In this document: positions 48,622-56,952 of the stretch, piece by piece
How the letters are laid out: each line of letters opens with the position of its first letter
Numbering within the stretch: position 1 is the stretch's first letter
Assembly: GCF_048282545.1 (NCBI RefSeq)
Contig: NZ_CP182485.1
Span: 682,001 to 746,000 of the forward strand
Source: Opacimonas immobilis
GTDB taxonomy: Bacteria; Pseudomonadota; Gammaproteobacteria; Enterobacterales; Alteromonadaceae
Reading direction: 5' to 3'
Length of the DNA stretch: 64,000 nucleotides
Position numbers and translations under genes: made by a program
Notes under the pieces: generated by a model
What the model was told of the DNA's origin: nothing
Databases searched by the model: none
The model's input: only the letters and a program-made list of their open reading frames with translations

Positions 48622-49239
48622 ATGCAAAATCAGCGAATCAACATCTATACATTTCCTCATAAAGGCTTAAGAAATGGATTGTCACAACTTCTTGTAAATA
48701 TGGGAAACGTTAATCATAATGACGAGAGCGACATCCAAGATCTCAAATCACAAAGCCTCGAATTAATCCATCTTTTGCAACTACATCAGGAGTCTGAGCA
48801 CAACCATGTGATGCTGCCCCTGTCGCAACGAGTACCTGATGCGGTGATAGATTGTCATAAAGAACATCAGTCATTACATACAACCTTGTTAACAATAGAA
48901 CAAAAATTGAGAGTGTTATCGAGTAATGATTCGGCTTATGCATTGTCTGCATTGTATAGCGAGTTGGCCATATTTTTTGCTCACTACTTACTGCATATGC
49001 ACCATGAAGAAACCACAATAAATGAAGCAATCTGGGCGCATTTTACAGATGAGGAAATATTAGGTTGGCAAGATCGAATCATGTCCTCACTCAGCATTTC
49101 AGATCAAATGCTGTGGTTTAAATACATAATCCCAGCTTTAGATCCAATGGAACGACAAATCTTAATGGGTGGAATTAAAGCAAATGCCCCAGCTGATGTT
49201 TTTGAGCAAATAAGTGATGCATTTTCGGAGTATTGTTAA
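48622..49239 (+). CDS. Hemerythrin-like (HHE) domain protein
   Basis: 205 residues from the ATG at 48622; a TTG 12 bases upstream is also in frame. The His/Glu pattern of the HHE family appears: an early His-rich helix (LHQESEHNHVMLPL), then HKEHQSLH, then HYLLHMHHEET, which would bind a di-iron centre. The second half adds a DPMERQILMGGIKANAP segment. Likely an oxygen or nitric-oxide sensing or binding protein, but not certain. It overlaps the next gene as TAATG. Confidence 0.8.
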   Translation: MQNQRINIYTFPHKGLRNGLSQLLVNMGNVNHNDESDIQDLKSQSLELIHLLQLHQESEHNHVMLPLSQRVPDAVIDCHKEHQSLHTTLLTIEQKLRVLSSNDSAYALSALYSELAIFFAHYLLHMHHEETTINEAIWAHFTDEEILGWQDRIMSSLSISDQMLWFKYIIPALDPMERQILMGGIKANAPADVFEQISDAFSEYC

Positions 49240-50180
49240 TGAAAAAAATATTAGTGATTGGTGCAACAGGTGCACAAGGTGGTGGTGTTGCAAGAGCATT
49301 ACTCACTCGTGGTGAATTTGCGGTAAAAGCAATGACTCGTAATCCAGAAAGTAAAGAAGCATTGGTTTTATCTGAGCAAGGCGCAGAAATATGCAGAGCG
49401 AACCTTGATGATATTGATAGCCTGATCGCAGCAATGGAAGATGTGTATGGGGTTTTTGGCATTACTAACTTTTGGGAAGTGCTATCGGTCGAGCGAGAAA
49501 AACAACAGGCCCAAAATATTGCTTTAGCAGCTAAACAAGCCGGTGTGAAACACGTGATATGGTCAACGCTTGAAGATACCCGTTCTTATATTCCAAAAGA
49601 TTTTACTGGTATGCCGATGTTGGAAGAGGTTTATCGCGTGCCGCATTTGGATGCTAAAAATGAAGCAAATGCCTATTTTGTCGATGTACCAACTACTTAT
49701 TTAATCACCTCATTCTTTTGGGACAATTTGATTAACTTTGGCATGTGTCCGAAGCAAAATACAAATGGAAATTATGATTATGTCATGCCATTTGATGATA
49801 AATTGTTAGCAGGGCATGTTGCAGAAGACATCGGAAAAGCGGTATCCCCTATGTTTGAACAACCTGATCGCTTTATCAATAAAACGGTTGGCATTCAAAC
49901 TGATGCACTGACACTCGCGCAGATGAGTCAAATTATCGCAGAAGAACTTGGTGTAACCGTAAATTATATACCGGTAGATGCGGATACATTCCGCAGTTTT
50001 CCGTTTGATGGGGCAGAAGAAATTGGGAATAATTTCCAATATTTTCGAGATTTCAATGAGACCTTTTTAGGATTGCGCAGCAAAGCACTCATGCATGAAT
50101 TAAATCCTGATGCGATGAGTTTTCGCGCATACGTCAGAACAAATAAAGACCTCATTAAAACCATCATGGATAGCGCTTAA
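49239..50180 (+). CDS. NmrA-like NAD(P)-binding protein
   Basis: 313 residues from the ATG at 49239, with CGGAG about 8 bases upstream. The N-terminal GATGAQGGGVARALL is a Rossmann dinucleotide motif. The domain resembles NmrA/HSCARG-type redox sensors that bind NADP but lack the catalytic tyrosine of true dehydrogenases. The gene is translationally coupled to the hemerythrin-like gene, so the pair may answer the same stress. Its end overlaps the convergent gene by four bases. Confidence 0.85.
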   Translation: MKKILVIGATGAQGGGVARALLTRGEFAVKAMTRNPESKEALVLSEQGAEICRANLDDIDSLIAAMEDVYGVFGITNFWEVLSVEREKQQAQNIALAAKQAGVKHVIWSTLEDTRSYIPKDFTGMPMLEEVYRVPHLDAKNEANAYFVDVPTTYLITSFFWDNLINFGMCPKQNTNGNYDYVMPFDDKLLAGHVAEDIGKAVSPMFEQPDRFINKTVGIQTDALTLAQMSQIIAEELGVTVNYIPVDADTFRSFPFDGAEEIGNNFQYFRDFNETFLGLRSKALMHELNPDAMSFRAYVRTNKDLIKTIMDSA

Positions 50181-50713
50181 TTTCTAAGCGCTTTCTTCTC
50201 AAGATACTGCTGTTGTTTCGCTTGCATCGTATAAAGCTTTTCCATCAAATCTGGATTGTTTGATACGAGCTCTTCTGCATAAGCCAGTGAAGCTTCTTTG
50301 TCGCGCTGCACTAAAAACTCAACTTCTTCCCATGTTGGATATGGTTTACCAGATGACAGCGCATCTTGTGTTTCTAGAGACATACGTTGCAACAAGTATT
50401 GCGGATAACAACGAGTTTCTTTAATTCGACTACCGACGCGCGCTTCTTTGCGACAACGCATCTTGAACCGTTCTTGGTCAGCAATGGCGTTAAATGTCTC
50501 GTAAAAGTCGAGCTCAGCGAGCATCGCTTCACGTTTAAAATATAGTAAAGGCACCTTGCTTCTCACATCAATACGTTCAATGTCATCATTTAATACTTGT
50601 TGTTTGGTTTCTTCAGGTGCAACGTATTCTTTGGTGACGTCTGTGCTATCTGCATACCCAAAACTACTTAAGGTGAGAGAACCAATTAAAAGGGATAATT
50701 TAAATAGTTTCAT
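50177..50713 (-). CDS. Exported protein of unknown function
   Basis: 178 residues from the ATG at 50713, which has AAGGA 7 bases upstream; the frame is open six codons further. A signal peptide (about 1-21, ending SFGYA) is followed by a helical, charged mature domain with two Cys (in RCRKEA and RCYPQY) that could form a disulfide. There are no known motifs. It ends with a Gln/Lys-rich helix. Confidence 0.75.
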   Translation of the reverse strand: MKLFKLSLLIGSLTLSSFGYADSTDVTKEYVAPEETKQQVLNDDIERIDVRSKVPLLYFKREAMLAELDFYETFNAIADQERFKMRCRKEARVGSRIKETRCYPQYLLQRMSLETQDALSSGKPYPTWEEVEFLVQRDKEASLAYAEELVSNNPDLMEKLYTMQAKQQQYLEKKALRN

Positions 50714-50805
50714 AGTGCATTCCTTACTCATGACAAATCAATCTACACACAAAATATGGCATAGGAAAATGTTTCCTGCCGATGCAAAGTGTAAATTTTT
50801 GTAAT

Positions 50806-51567
50806 TTATGGACGCAATTTTTGTTTTAGTCTCTCGATGGATTTATTCGTGGCTTGTCGGTTTTTCCAATATGCATAAATTTGTTGGGAGAGTCGGCGCA
50901 AGCGATGTGACTGACTATGTTGTTTACGTGTAGTACCAATATCACTGTCATACGCCATGTCTTGATGGATGGCAAACGGAAGTAGAGCATAGATATCAAT
51001 GTTATGCTCCCAAGTGTGTTGCAACTGGGAATCTACAGGCCGTCCGAATGGTTGCGTACTAGCGAGTAATTTAGCAGCACCAGATTGTGAAATAGCATAG
51101 CCCGCACAACCAGTTAACGGTTTCTTGTGAATGACAAGCTCTAATGCCTTGGCAATAAAATGTCGAAACACGATTGGTCTACTACGATTTTGATAGGGTG
51201 CGAGTTTTATCAAATCCCAATCAAAAGACAGTGTCCTTAAGGCCTCAATCACCGATGGTAAATGTGCCGATACAGATATATCGTCTTCCACCACGATGCC
51301 AAAAGGGTGTCCACTATCGATAACGGCTTGCCAAGCTTTACGGTGACTAGCAAAACAACCGATTTCACCCAATGAAAGAGGACGGTGATATTGATGGCGA
51401 TTTAATGATGAACTGTACAGTGCATCGATTTCAGTATCATTTAGGTGAGCACCATACACTGCGTTTAATCGCTGTACGTCTAACCCATATTCGGCAAAGC
51501 GTGCTTGGGTATTTTGCCAGCGTATTTGGCTATCGGCTAAATTAATAACGAAGATGGGTATTGACAT
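50806..51567 (-). CDS. Glycosyltransferase family 25 (LPS-type)
   Basis: 253 residues. IPIFVINLADSQIRW opens the family, followed by GEIGCFASHRKAWQ and the metal/nucleotide-sugar motif GIVVEDDIS (about 86-94). The C-terminal tail is basic. GT25 enzymes usually add galactose or a related sugar to lipopolysaccharide or capsule. It stands alone here. Confidence 0.9.
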   Translation of the reverse strand: MSIPIFVINLADSQIRWQNTQARFAEYGLDVQRLNAVYGAHLNDTEIDALYSSSLNRHQYHRPLSLGEIGCFASHRKAWQAVIDSGHPFGIVVEDDISVSAHLPSVIEALRTLSFDWDLIKLAPYQNRSRPIVFRHFIAKALELVIHKKPLTGCAGYAISQSGAAKLLASTQPFGRPVDSQLQHTWEHNIDIYALLPFAIHQDMAYDSDIGTTRKQHSQSHRLRRLSQQIYAYWKNRQATNKSIERLKQKLRP

Positions 51568-51629
51568 GTTTAGGACTCGAACCTTTTTAATCAGTATATC
51601 GTGCTTGAATTAGATGCTCCATAAAAAAT

Positions 51630-51647
51630 AACTTAATCGATTAAGTT
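51630..51647. promoter_or_regulatory. Palindromic operator upstream of the GH97 gene
   Basis: AACTTAATCGATTAAGTT is a perfect 18-bp palindrome 63 bp before the GH97 start codon. The same CTTAA-N4-TTAAG core occurs twice upstream of the TonB receptor gene. A second shared element, GTTAACATCAAGTTAAC, lies at 51673-51689. Confidence 0.75.
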
Positions 51648-51672
51648 TTTTCTTGTAATACGTTGTTTTAAT

Positions 51673-51689
51673 GTTAACATCAAGTTAAC
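51673..51689. promoter_or_regulatory. GTTAACATCA element upstream of GH97
   Basis: GTTAACATCAAGTTAAC matches GTTAACATCATGTTTAC (60101-60117), upstream of the TonB receptor gene, at 15 of 17 bases. Its distance to the GH97 ATG is 21 bp. It may be an operator or part of the promoter. Confidence 0.5.
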
Positions 51690-51710
51690 TTAGCTAAATT
51701 GGATGTACAT

Positions 51711-53774
51711 ATGAAACTCTTCTTAAGCCTTCTTGCCTGTTGCGTGTGGTTCAGTCATGCGACAACGGTCAGCGTGAGCTCACCGGATAAAAATATTGTT
51801 TTTTCTTTTACGGATGAGAATACGCTCGCTCAATACACCATCGACTACAAACAAGAACGGTTGATCAGACACTCGAAACTAGGATTTACTTTTGAACAAT
51901 CTTATCCATGGTATCGCGATTTTAAAGTCGAGGAAGTCAGCCGTCAGCAATACGATAGAACATGGGAACAACCCTGGGGGGCAAAGCGTTTTATTCGTGA
52001 TCATCACAATGAATTATTGGTTCGCTTTACCAATACTGTACAACCTGATGTGCAGTTTGATGTTCGAGTGCGTGTATTTAACGATGGTGTCGGCTTTCGC
52101 TATGAATACAACGGCTCGGAAAACATTAACATCACTCGTGAGCTAACCGAGTTTTGGTTTGCGGACTCGCATAAAGCAGATGCGTATTGGATCCCGGGTC
52201 AAATGCGCGAACGCTATGAGTATTTGTATCGCTCAACGCCAATGCAGCAAGTGGAAGGGGTTGTGCATACACCATTTACGGTTGTCTATGATAACGGCAC
52301 CCACGTTGCGGTACATGAGGCGGCGTTACTCGATTTTGCGGGGATGAGTTTAGAGAAAGCCCAACAAGGGCGTTTCTTTGCTAATTTAGCGCCGCGTTCT
52401 GATGGTCTTGCTGTCGTTAAACAAGGTGCGTGGACATCCCCTTGGCGGACTTACACGATTGGTGACAATGCGCCTGATTTGGCAAACTCGTATTTGACCT
52501 TGAATCTCAATGAGCCGAATGCGCTAGGGGATGATTTGAGCTGGATTGAACCGGGTAAATACATCGGTATTTGGTGGTGCATGCACATTGATGTGTGCAC
52601 ATGGGGCAGTGGTGATAAGCATGGTGCGACCACTGAACGTTCCTTGCAGTACATGGATTTTGCAGCAAAATATGGCTTTGATGGCGTATTGATTGAAGGT
52701 TGGAACGAAGGTTGGGATGGCGACTGGATTGCGAATTCTGAACTTTTTGATTTTACCAAGCCATATCCTGATTTTGATATTAATAAAGTGTCTAAGTACG
52801 CTTTAGACAACGGCATTCGCTTGATTGGCCACCATGAAACCTCAGGTGGCATCACGAACTATGAAACCCAGTGGGATAAAGCCTTCCCGTATTACGAAGC
52901 ATTGGGGGTTCGTCAAATCAAAACGGGATATGTCGCACATGGACAAAATCTTAAGCGCAAAGATGAAAATGGCATTATGCGTTATGAGTTCACCGATTCT
53001 CAGCATGTGATCAATCACATGACGCGTAATATCCAAAAGGCCGCGAAGCACAAGATTTCGATTAACAAACATGAAGCAGTCAAACAAACCGGTTTGCATC
53101 GCACTTATCCCAATTGGATCGCAACAGAAAGCGCACGAGGTCAAGAATATAATGCTGGTTGGTCGACCCCCAATCCGCCTGAGCATGAAGCGATGTTGAT
53201 TTTTACACGCATGTTGGCTGGTCCAATGGATTACACACCTGGGATATTTGATTTTGACTTTGTGCGAACTGGTGGTGGCACCGAAGAAGATGGTTTACAC
53301 AAATATCGTCGTCCACACAGCACATTGGCTAAACAACTTGCCCAGTATGTGGTGTTTTACAGCCCGATACAAATGGCTGCTGATATTCCTGAAAATTATC
53401 TAGAAAAGCCTGAAGCGTTTCAGTTTATTCTTGATGTACCGACAGATTGGGAAGACTCAATCGTGTTGCAAGGCGATGTCGCGGACTTTGCAGTGACTGC
53501 GCGTAAAGAAAAACAGCATCGTCATTATTCAGGTAAAGATTGGTATTTGGGTGGTGTTACCGACGAAAATGCACGCAGCGTGACGGTTCCGTTGGATTTC
53601 TTAGATGATGGTCAGCGCTACGAAGCACACATTTATCGCGATAGCAAAGACACCGATTGGCGTGAAAATCCATACGCCTTAACAGTGGAGAAGAAAACCG
53701 TAAGCGCCAAAGATACACTGATTATCCGTATGGCCGAGTCAGGTGGTTTTGCGGTGAGGTTTAAGGCGCTATAA
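51711..53774 (+). CDS. Glycoside hydrolase family 97, probable alpha-glucosidase
   Basis: 687 residues from the ATG at 51711. The signal peptide ends near residue 18. The N-terminal beta-sandwich carries the GH97 start (VSVSSPDKNIVFSF), the central barrel has VLIEGWNEGWDGDW and a HHETSGG segment with the His-x-Glu of inverting GH97 enzymes such as SusB, and INKHEAV and ESARGQEYN follow. These fit the calcium site and general base of alpha-glucosidase members rather than the retaining galactosidases. It probably trims alpha-glucans in the periplasm or at the cell surface. Neighbours: convergent halogenases and TonB receptor. Confidence 0.92.
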   Translation: MKLFLSLLACCVWFSHATTVSVSSPDKNIVFSFTDENTLAQYTIDYKQERLIRHSKLGFTFEQSYPWYRDFKVEEVSRQQYDRTWEQPWGAKRFIRDHHNELLVRFTNTVQPDVQFDVRVRVFNDGVGFRYEYNGSENINITRELTEFWFADSHKADAYWIPGQMRERYEYLYRSTPMQQVEGVVHTPFTVVYDNGTHVAVHEAALLDFAGMSLEKAQQGRFFANLAPRSDGLAVVKQGAWTSPWRTYTIGDNAPDLANSYLTLNLNEPNALGDDLSWIEPGKYIGIWWCMHIDVCTWGSGDKHGATTERSLQYMDFAAKYGFDGVLIEGWNEGWDGDWIANSELFDFTKPYPDFDINKVSKYALDNGIRLIGHHETSGGITNYETQWDKAFPYYEALGVRQIKTGYVAHGQNLKRKDENGIMRYEFTDSQHVINHMTRNIQKAAKHKISINKHEAVKQTGLHRTYPNWIATESARGQEYNAGWSTPNPPEHEAMLIFTRMLAGPMDYTPGIFDFDFVRTGGGTEEDGLHKYRRPHSTLAKQLAQYVVFYSPIQMAADIPENYLEKPEAFQFILDVPTDWEDSIVLQGDVADFAVTARKEKQHRHYSGKDWYLGGVTDENARSVTVPLDFLDDGQRYEAHIYRDSKDTDWRENPYALTVEKKTVSAKDTLIIRMAESGGFAVRFKAL

Positions 53775-53807
53775 AGGGATATACTTTTCTATTAGACCGT
53801 TTATTGA

Positions 53808-53860
53808 AGGCATTAAGGTTTGTATTTGAACGCACTACAAACCTGATAATGCCTCTTTTT
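53808..53860 (+). terminator. Terminator after the GH97 gene
   Basis: A long stem AGGCATTAAGGTTTGTA / TACAAACCTGATAATGCCT (two-base bulge) is followed by CTTTTTG on the plus strand. Its right arm overlaps the last codons of the convergent halogenase-family gene. Confidence 0.85.
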
Positions 53861-55334
53861 GTGTTTGAAAGTTCAACATACAGCCGGCAAAAAACGACTC
53901 CAACTCACGCTCGGCATACTGACATCCAGTGCCGGGCTGTTTGCTTGAAAGAGGAGGGAATGTACCATACCCAGCGAGCAAACAATGCCAAGACGTAGCG
54001 CCAAAGTGACTCACGAGGTTTTGTCTGTGGATCTCTTGAGTCAAATCGCCTTTGCGGAACCACACATCTAACAATTTCAACAATGGCTCAGATAGGTTAT
54101 TGTTATTCCGATTGTCTTTCCAATACTGAGAATCATTGCGTGTATTGAGTTTATAGTGGGCGACAATATAATCACGCACTCTATCAAATCGCTCGGTGAT
54201 CGTCGCGTTGTAGTTATCTCGCTGCTGCGAAGTAAAACTTCCTTTCTCGTATTCATCCATAAATATTTCGACACTGGTTTGCACTAAATGCAAAGCGGTC
54301 GCTTCTAAGGGTTCGATGAATCCTTGAGATAAACCTAACCCAATACAGTTATGCGCCCAATGCTGTTCAACTTGTCCAACCCGCATGGTTAAATGACGTG
54401 CTTGTGCGTCCTGTCCAAGCCCTAGATGTCGTCTTAACTCGTCTTCGGCCTCTTCGCTAGTGATGTATTTGGATGAATATACATAGCCGTTACCTGTGCG
54501 ATGGGTCAGAGGGATTTGCCATGTCCAACCAGCGGAGAGAGCGGTTGCACGAGTCTCAACGGGTAAGTCACTCATCACTTCGGTTGGAAAGACAACCGCT
54601 GAATCGTTGAACAAATTATCTGAAAAAGACTGAAACGGCACACCTAATGTATCTTGCAGCAACATGGATTTAAAACCAGTGCAATCAATGAAAAAATCAC
54701 CATAGATATCATCGTGATCTTTACAAGATATATGATCGATATTGCCATTGGCTGCGGTCATGACCGCTTTAACATTGGCTTGAATATGAGTGACGCCGAG
54801 TTTTTGTACGGCGTGTTCGGCTAAAAACTGTCCGAGTAAACCAGAATCAAAGTGATAGCCATATTCGATATTAAATGGAAAATGAGGCGGCGTGACAGGC
54901 GCCAATTGATAGTTGGCGAGCCAGCCATTAAATAGGAGTTTTTCTGGTGTGGTTTCCACATCCAGCCCCAATCGACGAGTCAGGCAATTAAGATAAAACG
55001 CGCGCTCAGAGAACGTATCCAGCTGACTGATAAACGGGTGTGAATAACTGTCAATACCAGACTCTGGCGACCAATCAACAAAACGAATATTGGTTTTATA
55101 GGTCGCATGGCAACGAGGCATCCATTCTGATTCCGCAATGCCTAAATCGGAAAAAAAACGTTTTAGGGTTGGCGTCGAGCCCTCGCCAACTCCGATAATG
55201 CCAATATCAGGAGACTCGACCAAGGTCACAGCAACTTTATCTCGCCAATGGTGCGCCAAAAGACACGCCGCCATCCAGCCAGCAGTACCACCTCCGACTA
55301 TTACAAAATGTTGCTTGTCTGATGTGACTTGCAT
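53835..55334 (-). CDS. Flavin-dependent halogenase family protein (tryptophan halogenase-like), copy 1
   Basis: 499 residues. It has the FAD motif VGGGTAGWMAACLLA, the lysine segment CHATYKTNIRFVDWS (the position of the catalytic Lys in PrnA) and the halogenase signature GWTWQIPL. Despite the annotation, such genes are common in carbohydrate loci of marine bacteria next to TonB receptors, and no tryptophan or natural-product genes lie here. The start shares a base with the stop of copy 2, so they are co-transcribed after the receptor gene. Confidence 0.85.
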   Translation of the reverse strand: MQVTSDKQHFVIVGGGTAGWMAACLLAHHWRDKVAVTLVESPDIGIIGVGEGSTPTLKRFFSDLGIAESEWMPRCHATYKTNIRFVDWSPESGIDSYSHPFISQLDTFSERAFYLNCLTRRLGLDVETTPEKLLFNGWLANYQLAPVTPPHFPFNIEYGYHFDSGLLGQFLAEHAVQKLGVTHIQANVKAVMTAANGNIDHISCKDHDDIYGDFFIDCTGFKSMLLQDTLGVPFQSFSDNLFNDSAVVFPTEVMSDLPVETRATALSAGWTWQIPLTHRTGNGYVYSSKYITSEEAEDELRRHLGLGQDAQARHLTMRVGQVEQHWAHNCIGLGLSQGFIEPLEATALHLVQTSVEIFMDEYEKGSFTSQQRDNYNATITERFDRVRDYIVAHYKLNTRNDSQYWKDNRNNNNLSEPLLKLLDVWFRKGDLTQEIHRQNLVSHFGATSWHCLLAGYGTFPPLSSKQPGTGCQYAERELESFFAGCMLNFQTQKEALSGL

Positions 55335-56824
55335 TAGGCCGCTCCTAAAAAGGCTTTAATATAATCGTCATGCGGTAACATTTTTGCCAGTGGTTGTTGC
55401 TTGGCCGCAAGTACTTTGTCTAAGGTTGCTTTGAGATCATCAAGGCCCATCGCGTTTGCGGCTGGATGATAGTCGGCTGGGGATAACCCTTGGCCATACA
55501 TAACCTGGATCCAAGAGGCATCACGGAAAATATCATGTTGGTCATTAAAGACTTCCCCCACAGATTTGAACAAGTCGATTTTGTGCTGCAGGCGTTCAGG
55601 CACCTCTAAATTGCGCATCGCATTCCAGAACTCACTGTCATCACGCTCGGTGACCTTGTAGTGCAAAATAATAAAATCGCGAATGGTTTCGTACTCAATC
55701 CGGCCTTCTTCATTAAAGGCTTCTACTGCACTGGCTTGGATGCCTTGATGAGGGAACAGTTTTAATAAGCGCACCACTGCAGATTGAATTAAATGAATTG
55801 AGGTGGATTCTAACGGCTCTAGGAATCCTGAGCTTAATCCCACCGCGATGACATTTTTGTGCCACTGTTTGGTGGTACGCCCGGTATTAAAACGGAGTTG
55901 TTTGGGGTCGGCCAACGGTTTCGTATCGAGGTTGCCCATCAAGTTTGCAAGTGCGGCTTCATCTGTCGTGTGTTTCGTACTATAAACAATCCCGTTCCCA
56001 TTGCGATGCGTTAACGGAATACGCCATTGCCAGCCGTTGTCATGAGCAATCGAGCGTGTATAGGGTGCAGTTTTTTCATGTCGCTCGGTCGGTACGGCAA
56101 GGGCGCTGTTGGCGGGTAACCAGTGTGACCAGTCTTCATAGGCGACGCCAAGGGTTTTTTGAATAAGCAGTGCGCGAGAACCGGTACAATCGACGAATAG
56201 ATCCGCATCTAACTGACGGCCATCGGTTAATTGCACGCCTGTGATATACCCTGTGTCAGGGTGTTGCGCAACATGCTCGATAATCCCCTCATGGCGAATT
56301 ACGCCTGATTTTTCAGCAAGGCCACGTAAAAATTTACCGTAGAGTGCCGAATCAAAATGATACGCATATGGCATATCGAAAATTGGGTTTTGAGTATTGA
56401 TTTTGTTAAAGGTGCCTTGTTTACAAGCAAGGTAATTAAGGTCGTAATCCCAGATAGAGCCTTGTACACCTTCACGTTTCGCCCGCTCCCAATAATGTTG
56501 AAAGTTACAAAAGCCTAAGTTCGCCCCTGGGGCACCAAATGTATGTAGGTAGCTTTCGCCTTTTACTCGCCAGTTCTCAAATTGAATGGCGAGTTTCATG
56601 GTGGCATTCGTTTCACGCAAAAACGCTTTTTCGTCTAAACCCAAAAATTTGTTAAACGTTTGAATTGGCGGAATGGTCGCTTCGCCGACACCAATAATGC
56701 CAATTTCTTCGGATTCAATTAGAGCGATTTGTACCTGCTGGCCGAGAACCTTGCTCATCAGTGCTGCAGTCATCCATCCTGCTGTACCACCGCCCGCGAT
56801 TAGGACTTTTTTGATAGCTTGCAT
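55334..56824 (-). CDS. Flavin-dependent halogenase family protein (tryptophan halogenase-like), copy 2
   Basis: 496 residues from the ATG at 56824 (MQAIKKVLIAGGG); AGG lies about 11 bases upstream, and frames further back add no conserved sequence. It has GGGTAGWMTAALMS for FAD, TMKLAIQFENW (the Lys position) and GWQWRIPL. It is paralogous to the gene downstream, with a similar ALYG/LLGQF segment, so the pair probably arose by duplication. It lies downstream of the receptor gene, after a terminator hairpin. Confidence 0.85.
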   Translation of the reverse strand: MQAIKKVLIAGGGTAGWMTAALMSKVLGQQVQIALIESEEIGIIGVGEATIPPIQTFNKFLGLDEKAFLRETNATMKLAIQFENWRVKGESYLHTFGAPGANLGFCNFQHYWERAKREGVQGSIWDYDLNYLACKQGTFNKINTQNPIFDMPYAYHFDSALYGKFLRGLAEKSGVIRHEGIIEHVAQHPDTGYITGVQLTDGRQLDADLFVDCTGSRALLIQKTLGVAYEDWSHWLPANSALAVPTERHEKTAPYTRSIAHDNGWQWRIPLTHRNGNGIVYSTKHTTDEAALANLMGNLDTKPLADPKQLRFNTGRTTKQWHKNVIAVGLSSGFLEPLESTSIHLIQSAVVRLLKLFPHQGIQASAVEAFNEEGRIEYETIRDFIILHYKVTERDDSEFWNAMRNLEVPERLQHKIDLFKSVGEVFNDQHDIFRDASWIQVMYGQGLSPADYHPAANAMGLDDLKATLDKVLAAKQQPLAKMLPHDDYIKAFLGAA

Positions 56825-56886
56825 GAAACGCATACCTAAATATGTAATATAAAAACTATACCGCAAAACAATAGCGGTAAAAAGAA

Positions 56887-56920
56887 AAAGGTCTCTCTAG
56901 CCGAGACTAAAGAGACCTTT
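56887..56920 (-). terminator. Terminator between the receptor and halogenase genes
   Basis: AAAGGTCTCT and AGAGACCTTT (56911-56920 and 56887-56896) pair on the minus strand, with further pairing inside, followed by TTCTTTTT. It may reduce halogenase expression relative to the receptor. Confidence 0.8.
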
Positions 56921-56952
56921 TGTGTTGCGTTGCTCTTACAACGTTAGCGTGC

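Noticed and set aside
53835..56824. A halogenated natural-product cluster
   Set aside because: There are no PKS, NRPS or tryptophan-using genes nearby; the surroundings are a sugar-uptake locus.
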